A DNA stretch of 64,000 nucleotides from Inia geoffrensis (Eukaryota > Chordata > Mammalia > Artiodactyla > Iniidae): assembly GCA_036417435.1 (NCBI GenBank), contig CM070911.1:1240001-1304000 (forward strand), written 5' to 3'. The position numbers and the translations under genes were made by a program. The notes beneath the pieces were generated by a model, which searched no databases, had not been told where the DNA came from, and saw only the letters and a list, made by a program, of their open reading frames with translations. The stretch's first letter is position 1. Every line of letters begins with the position of its first letter. Shown one piece after another: positions 35,695-49,117 of the stretch.

Positions 35695-37145
35695 ATTTTA
35701 ATCTACAATGTCTATCATTCGAACAAAATAAAACAAGGCATACAAAAAAATAGATGTGACCAAAACCCAGGAAAAAACAAACAAACAAACAATAGAAACA
35801 TTGGATAGATACACTGGAATTATCTGGCATGAATTTAAATTAGCTATGATAATGATGCCTAAAGAATTTAACACAATGTTGGATTTCAGGAATAAATGAA
35901 AATTATTTAAAAATCGAGTGGAAATTTTAAAATTAAAAACTATAAAAATTAAAATTAGGGACTCAATTGATGGTTTTAAAAGAATATGCCTAGATGAAAA
36001 GAACAAAATAATGAGCTGGACAGTAGGTCATGAGACAATATCACAATTAATGTACAGAGAGATAAAATAACATAAAATTAATAAAATAATATTAAAAAAA
36101 TTAAGACTAAAAATATTCCAAAGCGATGAAAGACATCAACCCACAAATTCAAGAAGAATTAGAAAGCCCAAATGGGATAAATACAAAGAAAACTACACCT
36201 GGGCACCTCATGGTAAAACTGCTGGAAACGATACCAAGAAAAATAAATTAATTGCCTGTAATAACTTACAGCTAACTTCTTAACAGAAACAATTGAATTC
36301 AGAAAACAATGGAATTCGATATTAAAATGCTTAATGAAAGTAAATGCCAGTTTTGCAAAAAAAAAAAAAAAAACCTTCAAAATTGAAGGTGAAGAACATT
36401 TTCAGACAAATAAAAAATGAAAGATTTTGTCATTAGTAGATCCACATTAAGGAAAATACTAAAAGATTATTTATTCAAAGGAAAATAATCTGATTGTAGC
36501 TCAGAGATGCATAAAGAATTGAAGATCAACCAAAATTGTATGTATGTGGATAAATCTAAGTGATCATTGACTGTATAAAATAAAAATAGTATCTTTTAGG
36601 AGCTAATGTATTTATAAGAAAATAATTATGTGTAATTCATATTTATAAGATGTATTACTTCCCCTTTGATAACACATAAAATAGGTAGGTATAGGTGGAT
36701 TTAAGGCAATCATAAGGTCATTGAGTTTTTGGAAAGTGGTAAAACTACAACTGATATCAAATTTTAATAGGTCAAGAATGCATACTGTAATTTCAGAGTA
36801 ACCAGTAAAGAGTAGTAAAAGAAAGTATAATTAACAAGTTAATAGAGGTAAAAAGGAGTATTATAAAATACTAAATCCAAATGAATTTAAGAAGAAAGCC
36901 ATGGAAATGGTGGAAAAAGTAGAAAACCACAGTAAATTGTAGGATGCTAGCAACATTAGCATACATTGAGGTGTGAAAGTACTAAACAGTAACACCAACA
37001 GTCAAAAGATTATCAGACGGGACCAAGCACAAAACCCAACTATGTGCTGCTCTCAAGAGCCTCACCTTAAATATATGGACACATACAATGTATGAAGAAA
37101 GACATACAATGTGAATGTCAACTAACACAATCTCCTATAGATTTC
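35695..37145 (+). mobile_element. Ancient HAL1/L1M-type LINE, 5' and ORF1 region
   Basis: A-rich sense strand with the L1M/HAL1 order: 5' UTR-like text, an ORF1-like segment ending near 'acattttcagacaaataaaa' and 'cattagtagatccacattaa' (compare 'cagacctgcactaaaagaaa'), then 'aagattatcagacgggacca' and 'actatgtgctgctctcaaga'. All frames are broken. An A17 run at 36358-36374 sits inside. I saw no reverse transcriptase, consistent with HAL1 ('half L1') or a truncated L1M. Confidence 0.7.
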
Positions 37146-37239
37146 TGAAAAATAAGGGCCCCAAGGTCTAACTTTAGCTATCATGATTTTAGGAATCTTG
37201 GCTGGGGCATATGTAACTGTATTATTAAAAATGCATATG

Positions 37240-37388
37240 ATGCTCCTGATGAACAGTTAGGCTTGAGACATGGTGATCCAGTCTTACTGATGGGAAAACT
37301 GAGGCCAGAAGAGAAAGTGACTTATCAAAGTCTTTCCAACCATTATTTGATCAGTAGTTAAGGGACAGCTACTATGAGCTAAATGATG
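37240..37388 (-). mobile_element. MIR SINE fragment
   Basis: 'ctgatgggaaaactgaggcc' followed by 'agaagagaaagtgacttatc' matches the antisense MIR core. Confidence 0.7.
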
Positions 37389-37389
37389 A

Positions 37390-39955
37390 ATAAAGTACAT
37401 TTCCTTTAATTCATAATTCATAAAAAGTTGTATATATGTGTAGAAATAACTATAAAACAAGACGGAAGAGGAAAAGATCTTAGAGAATGGACAAGATAAA
37501 ATGCCATCAACTGGAGAAGTGAAAGATGGGTAATGGAAGAGGGTAAAGTTTAGTCTTCACAGAATAAGGGATTTTTAAAATCTAGATTATCAAGAAATGG
37601 GTGGGCTTGAGGCAGGCTGAGAAGCAGGGGGAAAACACAACAACGAGCTCTCGGCAGTGTCCTCAGTAACAAAGTAAACTGGGACTCTGCTTCCCATAAA
37701 ATGCTCATCCTTTGCTTTGAAAAGCAAATACTCTTTTTGATTTGAGATATTTTGAAATGCCAATTTCTTAAGGTAACTGAGTTTTCAGAAAAACTGTGCC
37801 TGAAAGCAGACTGAGGGGCAGAGATGCTGACCTGAGTCCTCCACTTCTTCCCCCCACACAGCTGACCTTGCGGGAGGTGAGGTCCTGGACCAAGTCTGAG
37901 TGCTGGTTGCAGCAGAGGTGAAGTACAGCACATCCAGCCAGCACAGGAGCATCTCAAAGGCACTACCCCTTGGCATTTGCTCCACCCGCCCTTCGGGTCA
38001 ATGGAGGATGGTGGAGCCACGTGACAAAAGGAGGGCAGGACCCAGAGTGACCGTGTAGGGCAGAACTCTCCCCCCAGCCAATAACGCACCTGACTTGAGC
38101 GAGAAATGCACTTGAGTGTGTCAAGCTGCTGGCGTTTCAGGCTGAGTGCTCAGCAGTCAGCCTCCTCTGCTATAGAGTTGCCCCCCTCCTGACTTGGTCC
38201 ATTTATCCAGCTCTATTCTCTGACCCACCTGCCCTCCTCTCTCTAAAGAACTATTTCCTTTTCTCCCCTGGGAACTGCCCAGTAAAGTACGTCATCCACA
38301 TGTCAAGTCCTTACTCAGCTGCCTGAGGAGCAGGCAAGGCACACACACGCTGTCAGCCACGCCAATCCCCTATTAGAGGGGGCAGGCGGCACACAGGCGC
38401 TCAGGAGGAGCTTCTAAAAATAAAATAAAGTGAAGAGTGGCTACCATTTTCCATCTACAATTTCAACGTGCAGCTCTCTGATTTCACCAGGTGAATACAA
38501 CTGAGATGCTGTTCCGCCCCAGGGCGTGCCTTCATGTGGGCAATGCCCTCACATTCGTGTTGGGCCTTACAGCTGACAAAGTGCATTTCTAGAAAGTGTC
38601 GTTTGAGTCCCAGAGTGGTGCCACGAGGATGGTAGGCAGTTATACGGGTAGGCAGGATAATGTCCCCACCTCACGATCCTTAATTGCAAAGTCCCTTTTG
38701 TCATGTGAGGTGCTGGGGATTAGGACATGGGCATCTTTGGGGGTCACTGCTCTTCCTTCCTTCCTTCATACATATAGAGAATATGGAGGGGAGGGTATGT
38801 ATAGTAAATGGAGGGGAGAGTCTGAGCCTTCCAAGGTCAAGTCTTGCCACGCTACAGCAATGCCTCTTCCTTAGAGAGAACTCCACCAACCCCAGCAACA
38901 GCTGAGGAAAGAGAGGTGGTCCTGTACCTGTCCGGCCTAGGGCAGGTGTGTTAATAAAGCAAAGCTCTCTCGCTCTGAGCCGTATGGGAAAAGCCACCAG
39001 CGCAGGAATCAGAGGTTTCTGTGTGTTACGTGGTCTTCAGTTCCTGCCTGGGCTGTGCTGATTAGAGTCCCACCATGGTGTGATACACTCAAAACCGGTG
39101 TGTTTCGGAGAATTAAACAGAGCACATTAATATTTAATCAGTAAGATATGGCAAGTTGTGTACCACGCGTGAATGCCCTGACCCTCTGTGAGTGACCTGA
39201 AGTGAGCTGGGTACACTGTCATTCCAATTACTGAAGCAGAGAAAATAGATCAAAATCCTGAAAACACCTGACTTTGAAACAAAGGTGTGTGTGTGTGTGA
39301 GTTAAGTGGTTGGGTGGCTCCCTACTGACCGTGGCGCACAGACACAGTTACTAGAGATGCCCTTCTGGGTCGGGTGACCCCCTCAGGCAGCTGCTCCCAG
39401 ACGGGCTGAGATTAAATCCGCAGTCCTGATGGTCCAGCTTGTTTTTCCAATTCAAATGTGATCTGAACTATTTTCTAACAATCTTCCATTTTGCCATTAA
39501 TGGTTAGTGTTTTTAACTTTAAGCCAGTTTAACGTTTTTAGTAGTAGTTTAAACTAAAGGGTTTACTCTGTGGCTTACCACCAATGACAAATTAACTTTT
39601 ACGTTTTGAAAATACTAAAACCCTCCAGACCCACCCCTTGCAGCCCTGTCTTTAATGACTTTTAGTCATTACTTCAGAAGCAAGTAATAGAGCTTTTTAT
39701 TGGAAGTTAATAGCTAAAAGTAAGTATTCATATACACAAAACACAGTTATTGCACACCGTAATTGCTTCTCTTATTTTCAAATTCTATCTTAGTCATTTC
39801 TTATAATGTGAAACGTAAGCAAATCTTAACCTATGTCTTCTTTTATTCAAGTCAAATACAGGTTGTTAATGTACCCTAAATTCTGTCATGTCTGTTTTTC
39901 ATTTAAAAATGGGAAAAAAGACGGTGAATGATGCGTGTAATAACGCACGTGACAT
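37390..39955. other. Intergenic, no gene seen
   Basis: Includes the longest minus-strand ORF of the window outside repeats (37550-38089, 179 codons). It contains no recognisable domain and is rejected as a gene. Short CTTC and GT runs occur near 38755 and 39286. Confidence 0.5.
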
Positions 39956-39984
39956 TTGGAAGGGAGAATCCAGACACTGAGTGA

Positions 39985-40700
39985 TACTCATCCTTGGACT
40001 TCTAGATTGCTTGCATCCGCATTAGCTCTGTTAGAAGTCCCTCTCCCTCTGTATGCAGCCACCAACGGCATCAGCTCAGGTGTTCACCATGCTTCACCGG
40101 ACAGTGGCAACGACAGTCTTGCTGGCGTCCAGACCACTGTTTGCATCCAGTAACCCACTATTCTCAATGCCACTGGGGTTTTCTCTCTAAAGCACATTCC
40201 TAATGATGTAGCTCCATCGCCTCCCTGCTCTTCAGCTAAGGGTCAAAATCCAAAATTCTTAGATGGTCAACCAAGCCCTCTGATTGGGTTCTCGCCAATG
40301 CTTTCAGCACGGGCACCTCCATCCCCACCTGACGTTTCACATGATGGCAATGTCACCATCCTTGTGAGTTCCCAAATATACTAAGATGTGTCGTATCTTC
40401 ATGTCTGTGAACACCTATCTTCACTATTTGCCTTCTTCTGTTTTCCTACAGAAGTCGTAGACATCTTTCAAAATCCAGCCTGTTTGGAAGCTGTTTTGCT
40501 AATACTTCTGTGATACTGGAGGAAAACACGAGTGTTGTTTGGTCCACACTTCAGTCCACCTTCACACTGCACTGGCTTTACTTACCTGTCTGTCTGCCTA
40601 CCTGGGGTATGAACAACTAAGAGGCAGGACCTGTGATCCACGGATCTTTCTGTCTCATCACCGAACACAACACCTGGCATGTTGCAGGGACTCAAAAACC
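39985..40700 (+). mobile_element. L2 LINE, 3' half, decayed
   Basis: 'tcgcctccctgctcttcagc', 'aagggtcaaaatccaaaatt' and the terminal 'acacctggcatgttgcaggg' follow L2 in sense order ('tcccctgctcaaaa... ataaagtccaaactcctt... cagtgcctggcacatag'). Confidence 0.65.
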
Positions 40701-40819
40701 AAATTATATGAGGCAATATAGTAAGAGAAAGAGTAGAAAACTGTTCGTCCTTCAGTACAGACGACCTGCAGCGTTGCCTTTCTGAAATCCACCTCCACAG
40801 AGCCGATGAAATGAGTACA

Positions 40820-41461
40820 CAGTCGGTGCTCATTATTTGTGACTTCATATCCGTGAATTTGCCTACTTGCCAAAGTTTACTTGTAACCTCAAGTTCAATA
40901 CTCGCTGTGCTTTCTCAGTCTTTCATGGGCTTGAACAGAGCATCAAAAAATTTGAGTCACTTGAAGTTCACAGTCCCAGCTGGGGTTGAGTAAAGCAACA
41001 CTCTGCCTTTGGTTTCAGCTCTCATTCTGCAAATTAGCGCCCTCTTTGATGGTCTATTTAGTGCCACACTTTCCACATTGTTGTGCTTTTTGATGGTGAT
41101 TTCTCTGTTTAACATGGCTCCAAGCACAGGGCTGCAGGGCTGCCTTGTCTCCTGAGTGTAAGGAGGCTGCGACGTGTCTTATGGAGAAAACACGTGCGTC
41201 TTAGAAGCTTCATTCATGTGCCACTGGCTATGAGTTCAGTGTTACTGAATCAATCATATACATTGAACAAAGTGTCTTTAAACAGAAATACACATGTACG
41301 AAAAACAAGGCTATGTATTGATTGGTTGATGAAAATGTGACCCGAGGCTGGCAGCAACCTAACCCTGTGTTTCCCATAGACACTCTGGTCCAGAATTTGC
41401 TAAGTGAGTGTCCACAGTGACTTATAAACGTAACAGCTTTGAATAATGAGAATCAGCTGCA
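40820..41461 (+). mobile_element. Short Tigger (TcMar) element with TIRs
   Basis: The left end 'cagtcggtgctcattatttg' and right end 'gaataatgagaatcagctgc' pair as imperfect inverted repeats. The internal 'aacatggctccaagcacagg' to 'cttatggagaaaacacgtgc' and 'caaggctatgtattgattgg' correspond to the 5' part of the Tigger transposase gene (DNA-binding helix-turn-helix region), now out of frame. At about 640 bp it lacks most of the transposase, so it is a non-autonomous internally deleted copy. Confidence 0.85.
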
Positions 41462-44400
41462 TTATGTATAACTTTATACATGAATTACACATATAAGACA
41501 AATCTAATGATGTCCTTTCCTGCCTAAAACGGCATCTGTGTATGAGGAGCAGTGTTTATGGTTGTTTTCTCCTGTCTTTACTGTTGGCAAGGGGAAAGGC
41601 GTCTGAAGTGTCACACTGGGTTGGCAGCCTGAGCCTGGCCCAGGCTCACACTTGGTTAGTCTTGTTTAGTACAACACACAGTTTAGTATAATGTCTTCAC
41701 GTCTGTTCTAAGTGCACAACCAACTAACCAGTTAAGTTTGCTGAATGCTGCTCCTCTTCAAGGTAGAACAGGACGCAGCTTGGTTTGGTTCAGCTCTGAG
41801 CCTGGAGCAGTAAAAGTCTTCTCTATAAAAAGTCACTGCCAATTACTGAAGAGACTACATTGAGACTATTTTTTGGTCCTGGATTCTCTCAGGATCTGGT
41901 AAAGGCCATGGGTTTCCTCATCAAACACATGCAAGTGCTCAGACCCACACAATTTTACACACATTTTCTGAAGGGCCATACGCTCCCCCCAGCATGGCCC
42001 TCTCCCCAGACCAAGAACCACGGTGACTGAGAGTAAAGCGGGGGCACTAGCCCTCTACGCCGCGGACCTCGCTCTCTGGCCCTGCCCGCCTCCGATCCTG
42101 ACCCCGACGGTAACCTCCCCTTTATGCTCCCCATCGTCCACTCTGGCTGGACGCTGACGGAACGCCACCCACCCAGCCAACCCTCCCATCCACTAGGATT
42201 TAGCCAGGTTCATTGTCCACGTGCACTGATGTGACTCTAGCTGCCACCGTCTGAGGGGGCAGGGGCAGACATGTCACCAACCCAAAGAAGTGTCCCTCTG
42301 CCTGATTGCTGAAACCCACCACCCTCTCACGGGAGGAGGCTGTGTGGCTCAGGGACAGCCCCAAGACCCGGGCTCTGGCTGAACTGAAGCTCTGCACTTG
42401 CTATAAGTGTGAGCCCAACTTTTCTCTCAAAGAGTCAAGGTTCCTGATGAAACCTGGTGATGACGCTTGGTCCTCAGACATGTGGTGAGGATACCGTGAG
42501 ACAATGTGCGACCGCAATGCCCATCGTGGTCCGGGCATCACCACGCAGGCCAGAAGGCCCTTCACCTTTGTCAGCGCCCAGCCCCACGGGCAGCTGGTGT
42601 TACATCATTATAGCTTGTCTAGAGCAGCCTTTTGAAACCTCAATGATCAGGCATCTTTTCTTTTCAGCAGGAAATTTTTAAAAAGTGAATGATCCTCTAT
42701 CATACACACACATAAACTATTAGGTACTGACATATAATAATTAATAATAATAATAACAGTTGTGGAATACGTACAATAAAAAATTCAACTTTAAAATGCT
42801 TATTTTATCTGTAAACAGTACAAAATTTCTCTTCTGAAATGTATTAAGGATATTTTTAAGTGAGGGAAATTTCTTTAAATATACATTATTTTAAAAAATA
42901 TTGCCTATTTCTTAGCTCAATTTATATTGATACTTGATTTTAAGAACGGACATAGGTGAAGACATATATCACAAGGAAGCACTCATCTAAAAATGGAAGA
43001 AGAGTAACTTCTATATTGGCCACTGTACCTAAATCATGATACTTATTTTTCAATTATTTCTATCCTTTATGCTGAGATGTTTATTGAAATTCAACTAATC
43101 AATTTCCATTGATCCCAAATGCCATAATTTGCTCTTGCAAACCAATCAGAAGGTGTTAAATATATATATATTTAAATAGATGGATTCAAAACCCACTGAA
43201 ATTATTATTTTGACAATTTAAGAAGATTGCTTAAGGCTTTTTGTTTGCAAATTGTTAAAGAGGGGAAATTTGAGATTTCTTAATGTTTCATATAACATAT
43301 ATAGTAAAAATTTAAAATCACTTAACAATGACAAGATTCTTGAACATCCGTTTTCAAATGCTCTCTCCATAGCACAAGTTTCTTTTTAAAGAGATTCTCA
43401 CTCATTGTTAGAATATCATGTTTCCTTTCAAGCAAGATTAAATGTATTTATTTTTCCACAAATATCTGCTGGTCCCATACTTGTTTAGCCCCTGTCCTCA
43501 TGCATACATAGCAAATTTGGAGCATGTGTCCTTTTGTAAAAGAACAATTTAGCTCACCTTTAAGGCTGACAACTTTAAGAATCTGACACTAAAAACAAGC
43601 ACACATCTTTGTGGTACAAGTAATTTTCACACTAGTGCTCCATTTCATTACAAGATATTGCAATATAGTTTAGAAATCTATTTACTGAGACCCTTATAAA
43701 CCAAAATATGGAGCAAAATGCCAAAGCCAATGGAAGCCTAAGGTTCCCAGTTTCAAGCCCAGCATTTCTTGCTACTCAGTTTCTCTGCAGAAAACCTGCA
43801 CGATGTCTGGAAAAGGTGAGGTGTCTGTGCCCATCTAGGAGAACTGAATGCAGTTATTAATTTTATAAAAGTAAGTTCAAATGTTTTTCTTACACCCCAA
43901 TACCTTGTGAATCCTCTGAAACACAGGCATTCTGCTTTGAACACCAGTTCTCAAGATTCCCACGTCAGTCTTCAGACCCCCCCAAAGATGACTTACTCCC
44001 GTAAGCAAGGATCGGCTTGTAATCCAGGAAGATTAGCAAGTGCCCAGCTGAGGCCCACTGTTTATTAAGTTATGAACAAAAAGCACGATGAATAAATTAA
44101 TAAATTATATACCATGTTATATCTGTATAGAAAATTTAATACACTCACATACATTGTAAGTTGCATGGATGAAATTAGTATCAATTAGTAATATCACATT
44201 GCGGATAAATCAGATATTTATCTTTTCCCTTCTCACTTTTAACCTCCACGTCATCTATAATTAGTCTTAATAGTTAAAATTTCTCTAGTATCATGGACTG
44301 CATTCTCTGTTTGTAGTCACTGTCGTACACAAGTCAACAAACCTTCAAACACAAAGATCTTGGCATTTTCCGCCAAAGGGTCCGACATCCCTTTCTTCTC

Positions 44401-44675
44401 CCAAAGCTCGCATTCCACCACCCTCCCTTTTGACTTTGATGAAGAGTCACCTGCACTCTGTGGGGAGGCCCAGTGCTGGACGGCCTGGGGAAGCAGAGGT
44501 CCCCAGGCAGCTGTCTAATGTCTGTCTGCTCTGAGGGTCAAAGTAGGTTGATCATCTCTCTTTTGTGAAGGGAATAAAGGGAAACACATATGGCAAAGAA
44601 GAGTAGAGAACAGTGCACTTTACACTCTCATCAGCTGGAGACTTTGAGATAAAAAAACGGAAACAGATGAATTAA
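41462..44675. other. Intergenic; AT-rich, no gene seen
   Basis: Contains a small CpG-containing GC-rich patch (about 42035-42165), an (ATA)n run at 42735-42756 and very AT-rich DNA from 42690 to 43480. No confident transposon or gene. Confidence 0.5.
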
Positions 44676-47674
44676 GAAAAGGGGGCTCCTGCTCCCGACA
44701 AAGATGGAATATCAGAGACTGGATTTACCTTCTCATCAGAAACCACCAAGAACATAAGTACAAATAAACACCTCACATGAAACAATGGTTCTCAAAACAC
44801 TAGACATCAGACAATGAAGGAGAGTGATCCCTGAGAGATGAGAGTAAGACAGGGACCCTGATCGCCTCGTCTGTCTGCCTTGAGAGAATTTCCAGGATGG
44901 GTGGCAGGAGGAGGGGTCCAGGAAGAGCTCAGTGGGCTCCTGAGGTGAGGAGACAGAGCTGAGAGTCAATGGACACCAGGAAGGTCAGAGTCGTTGGGAC
45001 AGGGCACTGAAGAGGAGACCCCCTACACACCGAGCCCTGGAGGTGGTCAGAGGGTCGCCTAAGAGTACTTACTAGGGTGACGATCATCGCAAGTCTGAAG
45101 AAACTCCCTGAGGCCAGGGGACAACTACAGGAAGATGCGCCCACACGGGGCAGGGATAACTAACGCCCGCCCCCACAAGCCAGGGTGTCAGACCCCAGAA
45201 CTCACAGACATGGGGTCGAGCACTCAGAAGAACATTGACTCACTAGCAAGGAATAATTGGTTATAGACTGAATATTGATTAGATGACGCCTGACAAATTT
45301 TAAAAGCTACACTGTGAGGGATCAAACAGTAAATTAAGAGCAAAGCTCAAAAATACTTCTAGGAAAGAAAATGTACCCAGCTCTCAAAAAGGCAAAATTT
45401 GCAATATCTGAGATTCTTTTAAAAATTACCAAGCAAGGAAAGAAGTAAGAAAGTAAAATTCATAGTGAGGAGAAAAATCAATCGAGTCAAACTATTGCAG
45501 AATTAATACCGACATTAGAATTATCAGACAAGGATGATAAACAATAATTATAGTTGTATTCCATATATTCAAAAAGTTAAGTGAAGACAGAGGATTAAAA
45601 AAACCTGCCTCATACGTCTACAAATGAAAGATACAATGTCAGAGATGAAAACTGCACAGGATGGGATAAATGACACATTAGTCTTTGAAGAATTAAAGAC
45701 CAATGAATTTGAAGACATACCAATGGAAACTATCTAAAATGAAACACACAGAGAAAGAGAAAAAAGAATTTAAAAACATAAACAAAACACTTCTGGTGGC
45801 CTAATAGACATGTAACTGGAATAGACAAAGGAAAAGAGAGAGACAGGGGACCAAAAAAAAATATGAAGTTAATGACGTAACATTGTCCAAATTTAATGAC
45901 AGCTTCAAACCCACAGATCCAAAATAACTCAACCAAACCCAAACACAAGAAACATGAAGAGAATTACATAGCGCAAATAACAAATTGCTCAAAACCAGTG
46001 ATAAACAGGAAATTTAAAAGGAGGCAAAGGTAAAAAAATGTCATGCTACATATAAAGAGGATAAGGAAGATCACATTTAGCATCAGAAAAATGCAAGAAG
46101 ACAGGAGAACATCATCTCTAAGTTCTTAAAGGAAAAATAATCTTGTTAACCTAGAGTTCATTACCCAGGGACAAGATCATTCAAAAATGAAGGTAAAATA
46201 AAGACTTGTTCAGACATGTAAAAGCTGAAATGATACATATCATTGGCAGACTGGACCAGCAGGGAATATTAAAGAAATTCTTGAAGCAGAAAGAATCTAA
46301 TACCAGGTATGAATCTCCACAAGGTGACCAAGAACATCAGAAATGGTTAGAAACAGAAGTGTATATGGTCAGGACTCTTGTATTATACGTGAGGTGGTAT
46401 AGTATCATTTAATGGTAAACTGTAAAAAGATGAAATGTATTTTATAAACCCCAAACCACAACTGATATAATAGCTACTACAAAATATCTATAGCTGATCA
46501 GACAAAAAAGAAATAAAATAGAATTATAGATAATCCAAATAAGGCAAAAATTAGGACAAAGGGACAAAGAACAGATGGAATAAATAGAAAACATAAAGCA
46601 AGATGGTAGATTTAGATCTTATATTAATAATCACATTAAATCTAAACAGGCTAAAGACCAAAATAAAAAAGCAAAAGTTGCTGAATTAGATTAAAAAAAG
46701 CAAGTCCCAACTATATGCTCTCTACAGAAAGGCACTTCATATATAAAGACAAAAATAGGTTAAAATAGAAGGATGAAAATGATATACCATGTTAATGTTG
46801 GTGAGAAAAATGCAGGAGTGACTATGTTAATAACAGACAAAGTAGCTTTCAGAGCAAGGAACATTACCAGGTGTGAAGAAGGCCACTTCATAATGATACA
46901 TTAATAAAGAGACAACAATGTTTAACACTTATGCGCCTAATAACCAAGCTTTAAATTACATGAAGCAAAAACTGAAAGAGCTGCAATGATAAATAGACGA
47001 ATCCACAATTATTTCAACATCCTTTCCTTGTGGTAGAACAGGTAGACAGAAAATCAGTAAGGATAGAGTTTTGAACAACACCATCAACCAACTACCCATA
47101 ACTGATATTTAACAGAACAGTCTATCCAACAACAGAATATGTAATTTTTTCAAATGCACACTGAACATTTACAAGGTAAACCAAATTCTGGGGCATAAAA
47201 CAACTCACAAAAAATGTTAAAAGATTCAAGTCATACTAAGTGTATTCTCTGACCACAGTGGAATTAAAGGAGAAGTCAATAATATTCAACAGGAAGTTAT
47301 TTGTGAAATCTGCAAACATTTAGAAATTAAATAACTAATGGGTCAAAGAAGAAATAAAAAGGGAAATTTGAAAATATTTCGACTGGATGAAAACAAAAAA
47401 ATGTCCCGCAACGAATCAATTTGTGGGTTGCCACTAAAGCAATACTTGAGGGAAACAGGTGCCACTAAATGCATATGTCAGAAAAGAATGCAGATGAATG
47501 ACTGCAGCTCCATCTTTAGCAACTAGAAAAGAAGAGCAAATGAAACTCAAAGTCAGTGGAAGAAAAGAAATTATAAAGATCAGAGCAGAAATCAATGAAA
47601 TAGAGAAGAGGGAATAAATGGAGAAAAATATTGAGGGATCAATAAAATTGATAAATCTCCAATCAGGCCTATCA

Positions 47675-47725
47675 TGAGAGAGAGAGAGCGAGAGAGAGAG
47701 CGAGAGAGAGAGAGAGAGAGAGAGA
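47675..47725. repeat. (GA)n microsatellite within old L1
   Basis: About 25 GA units, interrupted twice by GC. Confidence 0.93.
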
Positions 47726-48874
47726 TGGAATTAATTACAAATATGGATAGGGAGAAGGTGAATACAGAGTACACACATATTAAAATATAACAAAGGGACA
47801 TTATGGATGACCTTAGCTAATAAATTCAACCACTTAGATGAAGTGGAAAAATTTCCTTGAAAGACACAAACTACCAAGTCCATTCCATAAGAAATAGATA
47901 TCATGGATAGGCCTATATATAAATAAAAGAAATTTAAATTGTTGTTAAAAATCTTCCCACAAAGAAAACTCAGTTCCAGATGACTTCACTGGTGAATTGT
48001 CCCAAATATGAAGAAAGAAATAATACCAATTATACACAGATTCTTCCAGGAAATGTAAGAGACGGGAATAGGTCTCAATTCATTCTATGATTCAGCATTT
48101 CTTGGATTACAAAATCAGGTAAAGATATTACATGATAAGCGAAGTACAGAGCACCATGAACATAGATGCAGAAATTCTAAACAAAATTCAACAGAGTGAA
48201 TCCACAGCATAAGGTGTGTCATGACCAAGTAGGGTTTAATCAAGGTTAGTTTAACATTTGAAAATCAACTGGAGTAACTCACCACGAATAAACTAAAAAA
48301 GAAAAAACTCCACCTTATCATCTCAATAAATGCAGAAAAATCAGGTGACAATATCCAGCATGCATTTCTGATTAAAACACTTAGCAAATTAGGAATGAAA
48401 GGGAACTTCTTCAACCTGATAAAGTGCATGTGCTTAAAATCTGTAGCTTAATTTATCCCTAAGATCACGAACAAGACAGGATTCTCCCATTATCACTTCT
48501 AATCAGCATTACACTGGGCATTTGAGCTGGACTGACAAACAGAAATGAAAACTGCATTTGTAGATGACATCATGGTATATGTAGAAAATCTGATGGAATC
48601 TACAAAAATGCTACTACAATGAATAAGTAAATTTAGCAAGGTTGCAGGGCAAGTTCAATACTAAAAATCAACTTTAATTCTGTATACAGGCAATGAACAT
48701 TCAGAAATTGAAATTATAATAACTAACAAAGAATCAAAAATGTTAAATGTGTAGGCAGAAACTTGACAGTAATCTGCAGAACCTATACATGGACAATTAA
48801 AAGAAATACTTCCTAGAGAAAGTAAAGAGGACCTCCATAAATGTAGAAATATATCATGCTTGTGGTTCAGAAGA

Positions 48875-48886
48875 TCCAGTACTTTT
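48875..48886. repeat. Target-site duplication of SINE, left
   Basis: TCCAGTACTTTT, repeated exactly at 49106-49117, inside the old L1. Confidence 0.9.
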
Positions 48887-49105
48887 GTTTGTTTTTGTTG
48901 TTGTTTTTTGTTTGCAGTACGCGGGCCTCTCACTGTTGTGGCCTCTCCCATTGCGGAGCACAGGCTCCGGACGCGCAGGCTCAGCGGCCATGGCTCACGG
49001 GCCCAGCCGCTCCAAGGCATGTGGGATCTTCCCGGACCGGGGCACGAACCCGCGTCCCCTGCATCGGCAGGCGGACTCTCAACCAATGCGCCACCAGGGA
49101 AGCCC
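48887..49105 (-). mobile_element. CHR-2-type SINE nested in L1
   Basis: Minus-strand copy with a (GTTT/GTT)n tail at 48887-48915. Read in sense, its A-box-like element is TGGCGCATTGG, where the copies at 9744 and 28577 have TGGCGCAGTGG. Several other differences fall at CpG positions. The polymerase III internal promoter may therefore be weakened. A perfect 12-bp duplication shows it entered the L1M after that element was fixed. Confidence 0.95.
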
Positions 49106-49117
49106 TCCAGTACTTTT
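49106..49117. repeat. Target-site duplication of SINE, right
   Basis: Exact copy of the 12-mer at 48875-48886. Confidence 0.9.

Noticed and set aside
37550..38089. 179-codon minus-strand ORF
   Set aside because: No recognisable domain, an uneven composition, a second overlapping ORF in another frame (37785-37985) and no promoter or splice context.
42035..42165. Possible CpG island
   Set aside because: Only about 130 bases and no associated exon or promoter motif.
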